Source: Neorhizobium galegae bv. officinalis
GTDB taxonomy: Bacteria; Pseudomonadota; Alphaproteobacteria; Rhizobiales; Rhizobiaceae
Direction of reading: 5' to 3'
NCBI GenBank assembly: GCA_000985875.1
Contig: CCRI01000007.1
Span: 62,001 to 126,000 of the forward strand
Length of the DNA stretch: 64,000 bases
A program made the translations under genes and the position numbers. Shown here piece by piece: positions 25,460 to 34,034 of this stretch; position 1 is the stretch's first letter; each line of letters opens with the position of its first letter. A model generated the notes under the pieces. That model was not told the origin of the DNA and did no database searches. It saw only the letters and a program-made list of their open reading frames with translations.

Positions 25460-25631
25460 GGCTACATTCCTTGTGATTCTGATTATCGGATGGCACGCCG
25501 CTGAGACGTAACCCTCCATGCCAGTCAGATAGGCGATTGCTGTGTCCGACGCCCCGCCTGATGCTCTCAATTGCTTGCCTGATTGTCTCAAGCGCTTTGC
25601 AGATGGGAGAAATGGTGTCATAGTCTTTGCC

Positions 25632-26531
25632 ATGACCGACAACCTACAGCCGCATCGCGATATCGCGCTCCGCCACGGGCAAACTGGAATGACCCTGACG
25701 CCGATCCCGCGCCTGGAAATCGGCGTTGGACAGGCAACCTCGGGAACCTCTCCGTGTCTCTACCGGTCGATGATCTGCTTCATTCTGCAGGGATCGAAAG
25801 AGGTGGTCATCCACGACGACCTGCTGCGCTACGACGCGTCTCAGTATCTGGTCAGTGCACTCGATCTACCTTTGAGCGGCCAGATCCACGACGCCGACGA
25901 CGGCAGTCCCTATGTGGCGATTTCGCTGGTCCTCGATCCGGCACTCCTCGCCGAGGTCGCATCGACGATGCCGGCGGTGCGCGACGCGGACACGCCAGGC
26001 AGCGGCATCGCGCTCAATCCGATGACGCCGCCGCTGCGCGACACGCTGCTGCGACTGCTGGCGTTGCTCGACACGCCGGCGGACATCCCGGTACTCGCGC
26101 CGATGGCTGAACGAGAATTGCTTTATCGTCTCCTACAAGGCCCGCAGGGGCGACTGTTGCGTCACATCGCCCGCCCGGAAGGCCCGCTCGGCCGAATTCG
26201 GCGCGCGGTTGAATGGATTCGCGACCACGGCAACACGCAGCTCCGGATCGAGGCGCTGTGCGATGCCGCCGGGATGAGCCGTGCTAGTCTGCACCGCCAC
26301 TTCGTCGCGCTGACTGGATTGAGCCCAATCCAGTATCAAAAGCAGCTACGCCTTCAGGAAGCGCGCCAGATGCTGCTCGCTGGCGACCGTAGTGCCTCCG
26401 ACGTCGCCTACGCGGTCGGCTATGAGAGCGCTTCTCAGTTCAGCCGCGAATATCTGCGGCAGTTCGGATCTCCGCCCGTCCGCGACATGCGCAGGCTCAG
26501 GCAGTCAATCGGCGATCAGATGATCAATTAG
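25632..26531 (+). CDS. AraC-family transcriptional regulator
   Basis: 299 residues from the ATG at 25632; an open extension to 25542 lacks support. The N-terminal half is a cupin-like effector domain of the AraC_N type (SMICFILQGSKEVVI, then LSGQIHDADDGSPYVA). The C-terminal domain has both helix-turn-helix units: IEALCDAAGMSRASLHRHF and SDVAYAVGYESASQFSREY. It is divergent from the SDR gene across 172 bases, so it probably controls the SDR-GST-hydrolase-monooxygenase run. Confidence 0.88.
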   Translation: MTDNLQPHRDIALRHGQTGMTLTPIPRLEIGVGQATSGTSPCLYRSMICFILQGSKEVVIHDDLLRYDASQYLVSALDLPLSGQIHDADDGSPYVAISLVLDPALLAEVASTMPAVRDADTPGSGIALNPMTPPLRDTLLRLLALLDTPADIPVLAPMAERELLYRLLQGPQGRLLRHIARPEGPLGRIRRAVEWIRDHGNTQLRIEALCDAAGMSRASLHRHFVALTGLSPIQYQKQLRLQEARQMLLAGDRSASDVAYAVGYESASQFSREYLRQFGSPPVRDMRRLRQSIGDQMIN

Positions 26532-27011
26532 ATCGCTGCCAGCTCCGATGTTGTTGACTGCGGGGCGTCTAGCGGATCTGGCGGCAATTCGCCCTATGGT
26601 CATCCGGGGCCGTGGACTTCCCAGTCTGCCGCCCCTTCCTGTTAACATGCGGGAGGTTGGCATCGCCATGAGATCGCCAAAATCTCAAACCAACGACGTT
26701 CGTACGGATCTGCCGTTACTCTCTTGCTTACCCAAATTTCGATTGATCTCCGGAGGCAGGGTTTAACCCTTGGCGGGTCAAGGGAAGCGTCTGTAAATTT
26801 CTCCTGTTCTGGAACCTGAGAGTGAAATTCTCAAAACAAAATCGAAATCCACCGGAAGCCGACAATGTGAGACGCGAAGCCCCAGGGCGGAACCAGTGCG
26901 CGGTTCCCGCTCAACTTTCTTGGCGTCGTTGACGTGCGCTGACGTAGTTTCGACGCTGAGTAACCGCGTGTTTACGAATCCTGCGCAACATCCCCTAATA
27001 TAGAGGTACCC
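26532..27011. other. Intergenic region before the GAF-GGDEF gene
   Basis: No gene recognised. GGAACC (26896-26901) and GGTTCC (26909-26914) form a short inverted repeat about 100 bases before the ATG at 27012. GAGA/TCTC pairing also occurs near 26819-26833. Either may be regulatory; neither matches a site I can name. Confidence 0.3.
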
Positions 27012-28262
27012 ATGGCTGTTGTTCGTGCTTTTGGCAAATCATCGATCGAAGCCGTACGGCGTGAGATGGACCGTCTCGCGGCGCTGGACCAGCTTGACAT
27101 GTTGGACACACCACGGGACCTGGGCTTTGAAAGACTGGTCCGATTGATCAAGGAAATATTCATGGTCGACATCGGCATCGTCTCTTTTATCGACGCCCAT
27201 CGTCAGTGGTACAAGGCATGTTCCGGCCTTCCGGTAGACGAGATGCCGCGCGGAGATACCTTCTGCCGACATGTCGTTGAGTGCGAGCAGTCCATTGTCG
27301 TTGCCGATACGACTCGCGATCCTCGGTTTGCGTCCAATCCCGCTGTGACGGGAGAGGCTCACATCCGCTTTTATGCCGGAGTGCCACTTAAGACAGTAGA
27401 CGGTCATACCGTGGGGACCGTCTGCGCGATTGACAGGAGACCGCGCTCGTTCGGAAACAGAGATCTCGTCATTCTGCAGGAACTGGCAGGCGTTGCCATG
27501 GATCGGGTCGAGATCTTGAAGTCGGCCGCTACAGACGGATTGACCGGTGCCCTCACACGCCGTGCCTTCAAGGAAGAAGCCGCTCGCCTTCTGGCGCAGG
27601 CAGCGCGGCACAATCATGATGTCTCCTGCATTGTTCTCGACGTCGACCATTTCAAGAAGGTGAACGACACTTACGGGCATGCAGCAGGTGACGATATCCT
27701 GAAGCTAGTAGCAGCCACTTGCCGGGAGCAGCTTCGAGGGGGCGATCTACTCGGCCGGTTAGGAGGGGAAGAGTTCGCAATTTTGCTGCCGCACGTTGAC
27801 CGAGAGGGAGTTATGGGCGTGGCGGAGAAGCTGCGTCAGGGACTGTCTGCAAAGCAAATGGCGGTGGGAGCAGACACGATTCTGGTGACCGCAAGTTACG
27901 GCGCCACCTCCATGTCGATCGTCGCGAAAGACATTGACACTCTGCTGGCTCAGGCCGATGCAGCCATGTATCGAGCGAAACAAGCCGGCCGCGACCGATG
28001 CATGTCCTGGAGTTCTGCGGAAGCGCCGGGATTAGGTGAGCGACGGCGCGTCCTCAAGGCGGGCATGATCATCTTCAATGATAGACGCTCCACTTTCGAC
28101 TGCACAATCCGCTCCCTTGGACCGGACAGTGCAAGTATCACGGTCTCCAACACTTCCGGCATGCCGCCGCAGTTCATCCTTGCTATCCAGGCTGAGGGTT
28201 TCGAGACTAATTGCCGTGTAGTTGCCCAAGATCGTCAGCACTTGGAGGTCAGCTTTCGATAG
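27012..28262 (+). CDS. Diguanylate cyclase: GAF-GGDEF with C-terminal PilZ-like domain
   Basis: 416 residues, soluble. A GAF domain spans about 25-170 (SFIDAHRQWYKACSGL, FYAGVPLKT, GTVCAID). The GGDEF domain spans about 172-330 with active-site GGEEF at 251-255 and an intact inhibitory RxxD (R242-D245) five residues before it. Residues 330-416 look like a divergent PilZ domain (GERRRVLKAG then CTIRSLG). The family makes cyclic di-GMP; the PilZ tail may bind the product. The GAF ligand is unknown. Confidence 0.85.
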   Translation: MAVVRAFGKSSIEAVRREMDRLAALDQLDMLDTPRDLGFERLVRLIKEIFMVDIGIVSFIDAHRQWYKACSGLPVDEMPRGDTFCRHVVECEQSIVVADTTRDPRFASNPAVTGEAHIRFYAGVPLKTVDGHTVGTVCAIDRRPRSFGNRDLVILQELAGVAMDRVEILKSAATDGLTGALTRRAFKEEAARLLAQAARHNHDVSCIVLDVDHFKKVNDTYGHAAGDDILKLVAATCREQLRGGDLLGRLGGEEFAILLPHVDREGVMGVAEKLRQGLSAKQMAVGADTILVTASYGATSMSIVAKDIDTLLAQADAAMYRAKQAGRDRCMSWSSAEAPGLGERRRVLKAGMIIFNDRRSTFDCTIRSLGPDSASITVSNTSGMPPQFILAIQAEGFETNCRVVAQDRQHLEVSFR

Positions 28263-28736
28263 AAGCCTAGGTGCCGGTTCGCGGATACCGTTCGCACTCT
28301 TTGAACCGGCCAGGTAAGCGGAGCAGCCCGCGCGCAGGGTGTGGCGCGTCGCCCCAATCGACATTTGACGTCTGATCGGTTCCTGCGGCAGGCGGCCTCG
28401 CCGCAAAGCCCAAACCTGCACCTCAAGGCCGCGGCATCGGCGTGAGGCGACAGAGGCAGCCACGGCGATGTGGCAACCTCCAGGCTAAGCGCGCGCCCTA
28501 CCTTCGGAACCGACCGCACGATGATTGCAAGCTTAACTACGCCAAGTCTCTTGGAGAAACAACAGGATTGAAGCAATAAGGCCCATCTCCGTGGAGGCCA
28601 GTCGATGCTCGGCGATCTTGGGTTTCCTTGAAGTTTGCGCCGTTGCCGCCGGAAATCACCGACATTCGCTCACGTGGCAATATGGGCCGGTTGCTGATAG
28701 TTTGAAGGCTGGACCCATCCAGTGAGGAGGATATCG
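28263..28736. other. Intergenic region without recognised gene
   Basis: Only out-of-frame open stretches with low-complexity Arg/Ala composition occur. No transposase motif was recognised. The last 13 bases carry the ribosome site of the VOC gene. Confidence 0.3.
28724..28730 (+). promoter_or_regulatory. Ribosome-binding site that decides a TTG start
   Basis: GAGGAGG is followed six bases later by TTG at 28737. An in-frame GTG at 28722 lies across the motif itself, so TTG is the better start. Confidence 0.6.
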
Positions 28737-29159
28737 TTGCTTTCCCTGCACCATGTATCGATCATTACTTCTGATCTGCGGAGGTCGCTACCTTTCTATC
28801 GCGAGGTATTCGGTCTTGTTGAAATTCCTCGGCCGCACTTCCCTATACCCGGCGCCTGGCTGGCTTGTGGCAGCTTGCAGGTGCATCTTGTTGTTTACCC
28901 GGAAGGCAGCTTCCGCCGGAATCCCACGATTGACCGGAACGACTGGCACTTCGCTTTCCAGACAGCCGACTTTGAGGCTTTCGTTGAACAGCTTACGGCT
29001 CGCGGCTTTCGGGATGATCTTCCACAAGACGATCCTCAATGCATGTTGGTTTTTCGCACTGGCCTGGCAGGTTTTCCGCAACTGTATCTTAGAGACCCGG
29101 ACTTGAATGTCGTTGAGGTCAACGCAGCCCATCAGCCGACCATCCAGCCTCTTGCATAA
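28737..29159 (+). CDS. VOC-family (glyoxalase / bleomycin-resistance fold) protein
   Basis: 140 residues from a TTG start with a strong ribosome site. The first half has LHHVSIITSDLRRSLPFYRE with a metal-ligand His, and WLACGSLQVHLV; the second has HFAFQTADFEAFVEQL and ends YLRDPDLNVVEV with the final Glu ligand. The fold supports metal-dependent isomerases, dioxygenases and drug-binding proteins. Nothing around it indicates the substrate. Confidence 0.8.
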   Translation: MLSLHHVSIITSDLRRSLPFYREVFGLVEIPRPHFPIPGAWLACGSLQVHLVVYPEGSFRRNPTIDRNDWHFAFQTADFEAFVEQLTARGFRDDLPQDDPQCMLVFRTGLAGFPQLYLRDPDLNVVEVNAAHQPTIQPLA

Positions 29160-29513
29160 AAGCCTGCGTTGATCGGGATTCTCCCGGGTAATAGGCCGAG
29201 ATTGACGTGGCTGATTGATCGGGATTTCGCGTGTGGAAACTTGCCTGGGCTGAGCGATACAGTCACCCGAGGATCGCAATGAATGCGCAGCGACCGGTGC
29301 GGGCCGCATGCCCTGGTCGACAAGCTTTCAACGCTCGTGATGGAAGGAGACATGGCGCCTGTCCCGCCGTCTCGCCCGTTCCACCAACCCACCGTACCGT
29401 TGGTGTCGAGGAAAGGTCGGACATCATGACGGCATCGAACCATGCTGCGTCAACAGGAACATGTTTTAGGCTGGAGAGTTGCCCCGCCAGACCCAGATGA
29501 TATCGGTGCCCGC
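29160..29513. other. Intergenic region before a receiver gene
   Basis: No gene recognised. I could not find a convincing EcfG-type promoter (GGAAC then CGTT), although one might be expected near stress-signalling genes. Confidence 0.3.
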
Positions 29514-29873
29514 ATGCCGCAGACTTCCATACTTGTGATCGAAGACGAGCCATTGATACGAATGTCTATAGCGGACGAGTTACGTGACGTCGGTTTTGTT
29601 GTACTGGAGGCGGTGAATGCCGAAGAGGCGCTTCGCCTCCTCTCCAAGGAACGTCTGATACGCGCGATCTTTACGGACATCGAGCTGCACGGGGAGCTTG
29701 ACGGGCTGAACCTTGCCCGAATGGTGAAGGAACGATGGCCGCTCATCGAAATCATCATCACGTCCGGTAACCGGAACGTTGCGGCGAACGAGATGCCGGA
29801 AAGGTCGCTTTTCTTTCCCAAGCCCTACGCACCTTCAGCGATTATTGACGCGCTCAAGCGGATAACCGGGTGA
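29514..29873 (+). CDS. Stand-alone response-regulator receiver domain
   Basis: 119 residues from the ATG at 29514; the longer frame from 29442 adds an unstructured N-terminus. Acidic pair in VIEDEPL, phospho-acceptor Asp55 in IFTDIEL, Thr83/Ser84 in IITSG and Lys103 in FPKPY are all present. There is no output domain, so it likely shuttles phosphate or binds a partner. It precedes a PAS histidine kinase gene on the same strand by 73 bases, its probable cognate kinase. Confidence 0.85.
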   Translation: MPQTSILVIEDEPLIRMSIADELRDVGFVVLEAVNAEEALRLLSKERLIRAIFTDIELHGELDGLNLARMVKERWPLIEIIITSGNRNVAANEMPERSLFFPKPYAPSAIIDALKRITG

Positions 29874-29946
29874 GAAACTGCTCGACAAAAAGCGTTAGGT
29901 GCTCCTTTTGGCGCTGTGATACTAAGTCCGCGTGTATACTGCTCGG

Positions 29947-31023
29947 ATGCTCATGACCAATCCTGACGATCTTAATCCGCCGATCCCGACGTCCGACCTT
30001 CCTCATCTTGCCGAAGCGCTCGATGACGATCGGTTTCGCCAATTCCTGGATCATGTCCCCTTCGCGGTCGCTGTCTCAGAATTTGGAACCCAAGAGACCT
30101 TGATCTACGGGAACATCGAATTCGAACGCCTCACCGGCGTTTCGGCTGAAGAGCTGCAGGGGAAATCCTGGTCTTTTCTCCCCGCCGCACCTCCCGTCAC
30201 GGACGGGCCTGACCTTATTCGTGCATTGATCGAGAACGAAGAGTATCTTGGTGCCTTTATCCTGACGGCAGGAGAACAAAAACTCGTCATCGATGCATGG
30301 TCGAACACGATCGTCGATGATATCGGGCGGCCTCTGTTTCGGCTGCTGGCGATGTCAGCGCGCGGTCAATCCGATGATCGTGCCAATTTCGGAGAGCTCC
30401 TTGAGGAGAAGGATCTTCTCCTCAAGGAGCTTCAACATCGTGTGAAAAACAACCTTCAGATGATCACCGCGTTGATCCGTATGGAAGCGCGTAACGCGCA
30501 ACGCTCGGAGGAGAGTGAAGGCTTCAACCGGTTGGCGGGTAGGATCGATGCTTTATCGATCCTTTATCGCTCGCTTTATGGCGGCAGTGAAGCGGAGACG
30601 GTCGATCTTGGCACCTATGTCAGCCAGATAGCGTCGTCAGTGATGGCGGCTCATGCGACGGAAGGCATACGCCTTGATATGAAAGTCGATACCTGGCCAG
30701 TTTCAGTTAACGTCGCAATGCCGGTCGGGCTTGTTGTCAACGAGCTCCTGACCAACGCCCTGAAATATGCTTTCGCCGGTCGCGATGGCGGTGAGGTCAA
30801 GGTCCGTTGCACCGTCGATGAAGAGGGATGCAAGGTTCTCGTCGCCGACAATGGCGTCGGGCTTTCAGATAAGGCCGACTGGCCTCGGCGCGGCAAGCTC
30901 AGCGCCATGATCGTGCAATCGGTCAAACAGAACGCGAAAGCGGAAATTGAGGTCGAGTCCGCCCCGGCCAGAGGGATGGCGGTGACGATCGCCTTCAAAC
31001 GAAACGGTGCAGCCGAGGCTTGA
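29947..31023 (+). CDS. PAS-domain histidine kinase, HisKA_2 (HRxKNN) type
   Basis: 358 residues if started at ATG 29947 (GTG 29932 and ATG 29953 are alternatives). No membrane segment. A PAS domain covers about 28-140 (FRQFLDHVPFAVAVSE, FERLTGVSAEEL). Phospho-acceptor His164 is in ELQHRVKNNLQM. The ATP-binding domain has NELLTNALKYAF and the G1 box VADNGVGLS; the second glycine-rich motif is weak. Soluble kinases of this class in alphaproteobacteria often feed stress-response phosphorelays. Neighbour of several receivers without output domains. Confidence 0.85.
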   Translation: MLMTNPDDLNPPIPTSDLPHLAEALDDDRFRQFLDHVPFAVAVSEFGTQETLIYGNIEFERLTGVSAEELQGKSWSFLPAAPPVTDGPDLIRALIENEEYLGAFILTAGEQKLVIDAWSNTIVDDIGRPLFRLLAMSARGQSDDRANFGELLEEKDLLLKELQHRVKNNLQMITALIRMEARNAQRSEESEGFNRLAGRIDALSILYRSLYGGSEAETVDLGTYVSQIASSVMAAHATEGIRLDMKVDTWPVSVNVAMPVGLVVNELLTNALKYAFAGRDGGEVKVRCTVDEEGCKVLVADNGVGLSDKADWPRRGKLSAMIVQSVKQNAKAEIEVESAPARGMAVTIAFKRNGAAEA

Positions 31024-31074
31024 ATGTCGCTGTTGATCGATCAAACGATGGTCGAGGGATAGAAGCCGGTCCTG

Positions 31075-31680
31075 TCACCCTTTCTTTTCCCGGAAACGCT
31101 TAACGCGCGCATGGGTGCCGCAGCTGGCTTCGGAACACCAGAGACGGCGCCCGCTCTTTGATGTATCCAGAAACAACCACCCGCAATTGTCACCTTTGCA
31201 CGACCGCACAGGGCGCCGCCCATGCCGGTTTGTGAGCAGCTCAGCGGCTTGCGCGGCAAACAGATTGACAAGATCGGCGAGTTCGTCGAGCGGCTGAACC
31301 CACCGGAAGCCATCATCTGTTTGGCACAGGACCTGGCGCGCGCGCGCGCGTCTGGCCATATCATGAACGATTGCGAACGGCTCCTTGGGATAGGGCTTCT
31401 GGCCGTCTTCCGCCAGGAAAATCGCGTATATCGCTTCGCGCAACCTGATTGCCTCTAGCAGAACCTTTTTTGCTTCTTGCGGTTGATCTTTGGCAAGCTG
31501 GCTTAGCTCGGTCATCTGCTTCTCATTGAGCAGGCCCACCCGGCGTGCCAGGGTGATGATATCATCGCAGCCCAGCAGCAGGTCAGGCCCCCAACGTCCA
31601 CGGCGGCTGTCTACGGTATTGGCCAACTCAAGCGCGGCATGGCCGCCGCTTAGCCGCATGTCGGTCGTCGAAGTCGCCAT
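31075..31680 (-). CDS. CGNR zinc-finger / ABATE-domain regulator
   Basis: 201 residues. The N-terminal two thirds resemble the ABATE domain (GGHAALELANTVDSRR, IRLREAIYAIF). The C-terminal zinc-finger region reads CKGDNCGWLFLD, then SGRRLWCSEASCGTHARVKR, the CGNR pattern with Gly-Thr in place of Gly-Asn. Such proteins are putative stress-related transcription regulators. It is divergent from an EamA transporter gene across 80 bases that carry an inverted repeat, so it probably controls that gene. Confidence 0.85.
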   Translation of the reverse strand: MATSTTDMRLSGGHAALELANTVDSRRGRWGPDLLLGCDDIITLARRVGLLNEKQMTELSQLAKDQPQEAKKVLLEAIRLREAIYAIFLAEDGQKPYPKEPFAIVHDMARRARARQVLCQTDDGFRWVQPLDELADLVNLFAAQAAELLTNRHGRRPVRSCKGDNCGWLFLDTSKSGRRLWCSEASCGTHARVKRFREKKG

Positions 31681-31715
31681 CTCATCATCGGAACAAGACC
31701 GCCATTACCTGGTTT

Positions 31716-31745
31716 GTAACGGGTATATCAGATTTAAGTCGTTAC
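31716..31745. promoter_or_regulatory. Inverted repeat in the CGNR-EamA divergent promoter
   Basis: GTAACG (31716-31721) and CGTTAC (31740-31745) are perfect inverted halves 18 bases apart, with an AT-rich GGTATATC between. It lies between divergent genes and is a plausible operator or overlapping promoter. Confidence 0.4.
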
Positions 31746-31760
31746 GACAGGATAAGCCTA

Positions 31761-32687
31761 ATGTCGTCCACGGGCAACATCACCAAGTTTCTCATCCTGT
31801 GCCTCGTCTGGGGACTGACGTGGATCGCCGTCAAGGTCGGCGTCACCTCCACTCCGCCAATGCTTTTTGCCGCGACGCGCTTCATCTTCGCAGGTCTGGT
31901 GCTGCTTGGCTGGGGTGCGGCAAGAGGCGTCCGTACGCTGCCCTGTGTGCGGCATATCGGGCGACTGCTTGTCACGAGCCTGTTGATGATCACCCTCTGT
32001 TATGGTCCCTTGTTCTGGGGGATGAAGTTTGTCCCGTCGGGAACAGCCGCCGTACTGGAGATGTCATTGACACCCCTGGCTTTGCTCGCATTCGGCATAG
32101 CGCTGGGCGAGGAGCGCTGGAGCGGGATCCGGCTTGGCGCCATGATGCTCGGAGTAACGGGTTTGATCATTCTTTTCGGGCCGGCGGCCGCGACCCCGGA
32201 TGCAGGTTTGTGGACAATCTTCGGCTTGGTTGCGGTGGCCTGGGCGGCAATCTCTTCCGCGTGGGGGTCGGTTCTGGCGCGTCCACTCGTATCCGGGTAC
32301 GGAAGCACGACACTGTCTGCATCAACGACGCTGATCGGCGGCATTTTGCTGCTTTCGGTGTCGTTGACCATTGAGACGGATGCGACAGCTGCGCTCGTTA
32401 CCCTGTGGAACTGGCAAGCGATCGCAGGATGGCTCTTTCTTGTCATTTTCGGTTCGCTGATTGGCTACAGCATTTATCTGCAGCTTCTAAGAGACATAGG
32501 TCCGGCAAGAGCTGGAAGTTTCGCCTTCGTATCGCCCGCAATTGCCGTCGCCGTTGGCGCGATCCTGGCCGGCGAAACGGTGACATTTCAGAGCATCACG
32601 GGGATGATCTTGATGATGCTCGCCGCAGGAGGATGCCTTTTCGCCGACCGGATCGGCGCTGTTGTTCTAATGAGAAAGAAAGCGTGA
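31761..32687 (+). CDS. EamA/DMT-family transporter
   Basis: 308 residues with about ten membrane helices in two repeats. The first repeat begins FLILCLVWGLTWIAVKVG and ends in LGVTGLIILFGPAA; the second starts near LVAVAWAAISSAWGSVLARPL. EamA proteins export amino acids, nucleosides or drugs, mostly outward. The ribosome site AGGA precedes the ATG at 31761. The divergent CGNR protein is the likely regulator. Confidence 0.9.
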   Translation: MSSTGNITKFLILCLVWGLTWIAVKVGVTSTPPMLFAATRFIFAGLVLLGWGAARGVRTLPCVRHIGRLLVTSLLMITLCYGPLFWGMKFVPSGTAAVLEMSLTPLALLAFGIALGEERWSGIRLGAMMLGVTGLIILFGPAAATPDAGLWTIFGLVAVAWAAISSAWGSVLARPLVSGYGSTTLSASTTLIGGILLLSVSLTIETDATAALVTLWNWQAIAGWLFLVIFGSLIGYSIYLQLLRDIGPARAGSFAFVSPAIAVAVGAILAGETVTFQSITGMILMMLAAGGCLFADRIGAVVLMRKKA

Positions 32688-32913
32688 ACCCATTCACCGC
32701 CGAACTCGGCTGTTGGCCATCCGCGAGGCTCGTTCAAAACTAGGCATGAACATATAGCCGGATCTATGGCACTCGTGCCTGACATGGCGCAAGTGGGTTA
32801 TATCAGAGCCGATGTTGCGGGTTGATCTCGGCCAGCTGCCGGAAATAGAGCCAAAACGCCACAAGTGGAAGCGTTAGCGATACAGTTTCAACCCGATCGG
32901 GCGAGTGTTCAGG
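32688..32913. other. Intergenic region downstream of EamA gene
   Basis: No gene or clear terminator recognised. Confidence 0.3.
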
Positions 32914-33054
32914 TCAAGGCTGCTGCGGACGCTCCCGCGATCGGACAAGCCGATCCTTTCGCCGCGCTACCCACCAAAGCCTGATCTCCTTCAAGAGTGC
33001 CGGCACAACCGGGATAGCTACTGCTAGCAACATCATCCAATCCGACTTCGCCAT
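32914..33054 (-). CDS. Possible small single-pass membrane protein
   Basis: 46 codons from an ATG at 33052-33054 to TGA. The peptide starts MAKSDWMMLLAVAIPVVPAL, a likely membrane segment, and continues with a basic cytoplasmic tail (LWWVARRKDRLVRSRER). A GGAG lies about 10 bases before the start. It is adjacent to a transposase remnant, so it may be spurious, but the hydrophobic-then-basic pattern is typical of real small membrane proteins. Confidence 0.35.
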   Translation of the reverse strand: MAKSDWMMLLAVAIPVVPALLKEIRLWWVARRKDRLVRSRERPQQP

Positions 33055-33058
33055 CAAT

Positions 33059-33370
33059 TCAGTCTCCGCGAACATCACACCCCATAAGGATGCGCCAGGA
33101 ATGAATGAAGGGGATTTTAACGTGCGATTGCGCGCCCACGGGGCTTCCTAACTCCTTGGAATTACTACACTGTGGAATCTTTCCGCTGCCAAAACGAGCG
33201 ACGAACTTCCCCGCTGCTCCCATGCCGGCAACCCAAAGACAACCATTGATAACTAACCGGTTGTCCGAACCAGTGCGCCCTGGATCGCCGACCTTGCCGG
33301 GCAACAGCGACGCGATCTTCGCCCATTGACCATCACGCAGTCATACCGACTGGCCGCCGTTCAAACTCAT
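33059..33370 (-). pseudogene. IS5-family transposase N-terminal remnant
   Basis: From an ATG at 33368-33370 the minus strand reads MSLNGGQSV, a stop, then LRDGQWAKIASLLPGKVGD and a segment with PGRTGSDNRL and GCLWV. The order QWxxIxxLLPGKxGDPGRTGxDNR followed by LWV is the start of IS5-family (IS427-group) transposases. After about 40 residues the sequence decays. It lacks the catalytic domain. The family assignment is from recognised motifs. Confidence 0.65.
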
Positions 33371-33632
33371 TTGTGATCCACCGCTTTGCCCTACGAACCA
33401 GCCTTCGACCGATTTGGGAATATTGAATGTCGATTGGTCCTAAGGGACACTCCGCGGACAGAATGCTTTGAGCCTTCGGCGATCGGACCAATAACAGATG
33501 ATTCTGGTCGAGCCGCGTCTCAAGTCCTCAGCGGGCGACGGTGACTTGAACCAAGCTTTTGGAGTTCCGGGTGGAACTAAAATTCGCCGCCAGTCTTAAC
33601 GCTGGCCCTCTGATGAGGATCAGGAGACCGAG
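33371..33632. other. Upstream region of the receiver-LOV kinase run
   Basis: No gene. An AGGAG ribosome site precedes the ATG at 33633. The promoter for the four-gene run 33633-36091 should be here, but I cannot assign a sigma-factor type. Confidence 0.3.
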
Positions 33633-34034
33633 ATGCTTCCAGCCTTTTTCAATGGCATGCCAAATGCACATGAGCCGCCTGTCCGCGTGCTTCTGGCGGA
33701 AGACGATTTCCTGATTCGCCTCGACCATGCCGGAAGCATTCGGGCTCTCGGCTGGGATGTCATCGAGGTATCGTCTGCCGATGAGGGGATCGAGCTCCTA
33801 CGCCATGGTGTGCGTTTCGACCTGGTGGTGACCGACCTGAATATGCCCGGCCGCTACAAGGGCACAGACCTTGCCAGAATGGTCCGCGATACCGCCGACT
33901 TGACCAAGGTTGTCATTGTCTCCGCCGAGAACCCAGCCGACGACCAGCTTTACGATCTTTTCCTGAACAAGCCTGTCTGGGACATCGGGCCCCCGCTGTT
34001 GGAGATCATGAAAAAGGCAATGCATGGTGGCTGA
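33633..34034 (+). CDS. Stand-alone response-regulator receiver domain
   Basis: 133 residues. Acidic pair in LAEDDFLI, phospho-acceptor Asp68 in VVTDLNMPG, a serine in VIVSAE and Lys113 in FLNKPVW are present. No output domain. Its end overlaps the next receiver gene by 11 bases, so the two are made together. Confidence 0.85.
   Translation: MLPAFFNGMPNAHEPPVRVLLAEDDFLIRLDHAGSIRALGWDVIEVSSADEGIELLRHGVRFDLVVTDLNMPGRYKGTDLARMVRDTADLTKVVIVSAENPADDQLYDLFLNKPVWDIGPPLLEIMKKAMHGG

Noticed and set aside
28032..28576. Minus-strand frames after the GAF-GGDEF gene
   Set aside because: Arg/Ala-rich, overlapping the end of a real gene, no domain.
29160..29513. EcfG-type (general stress) promoter upstream of receiver genes
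   Set aside because: No GGAAC element with CGTT at proper spacing was found.
31328..31350. GCGCGC run as a slippage or regulatory repeat
   Set aside because: It lies inside the CGNR coding region and encodes an Arg-Ala stretch in frame; too short to claim phase variation.
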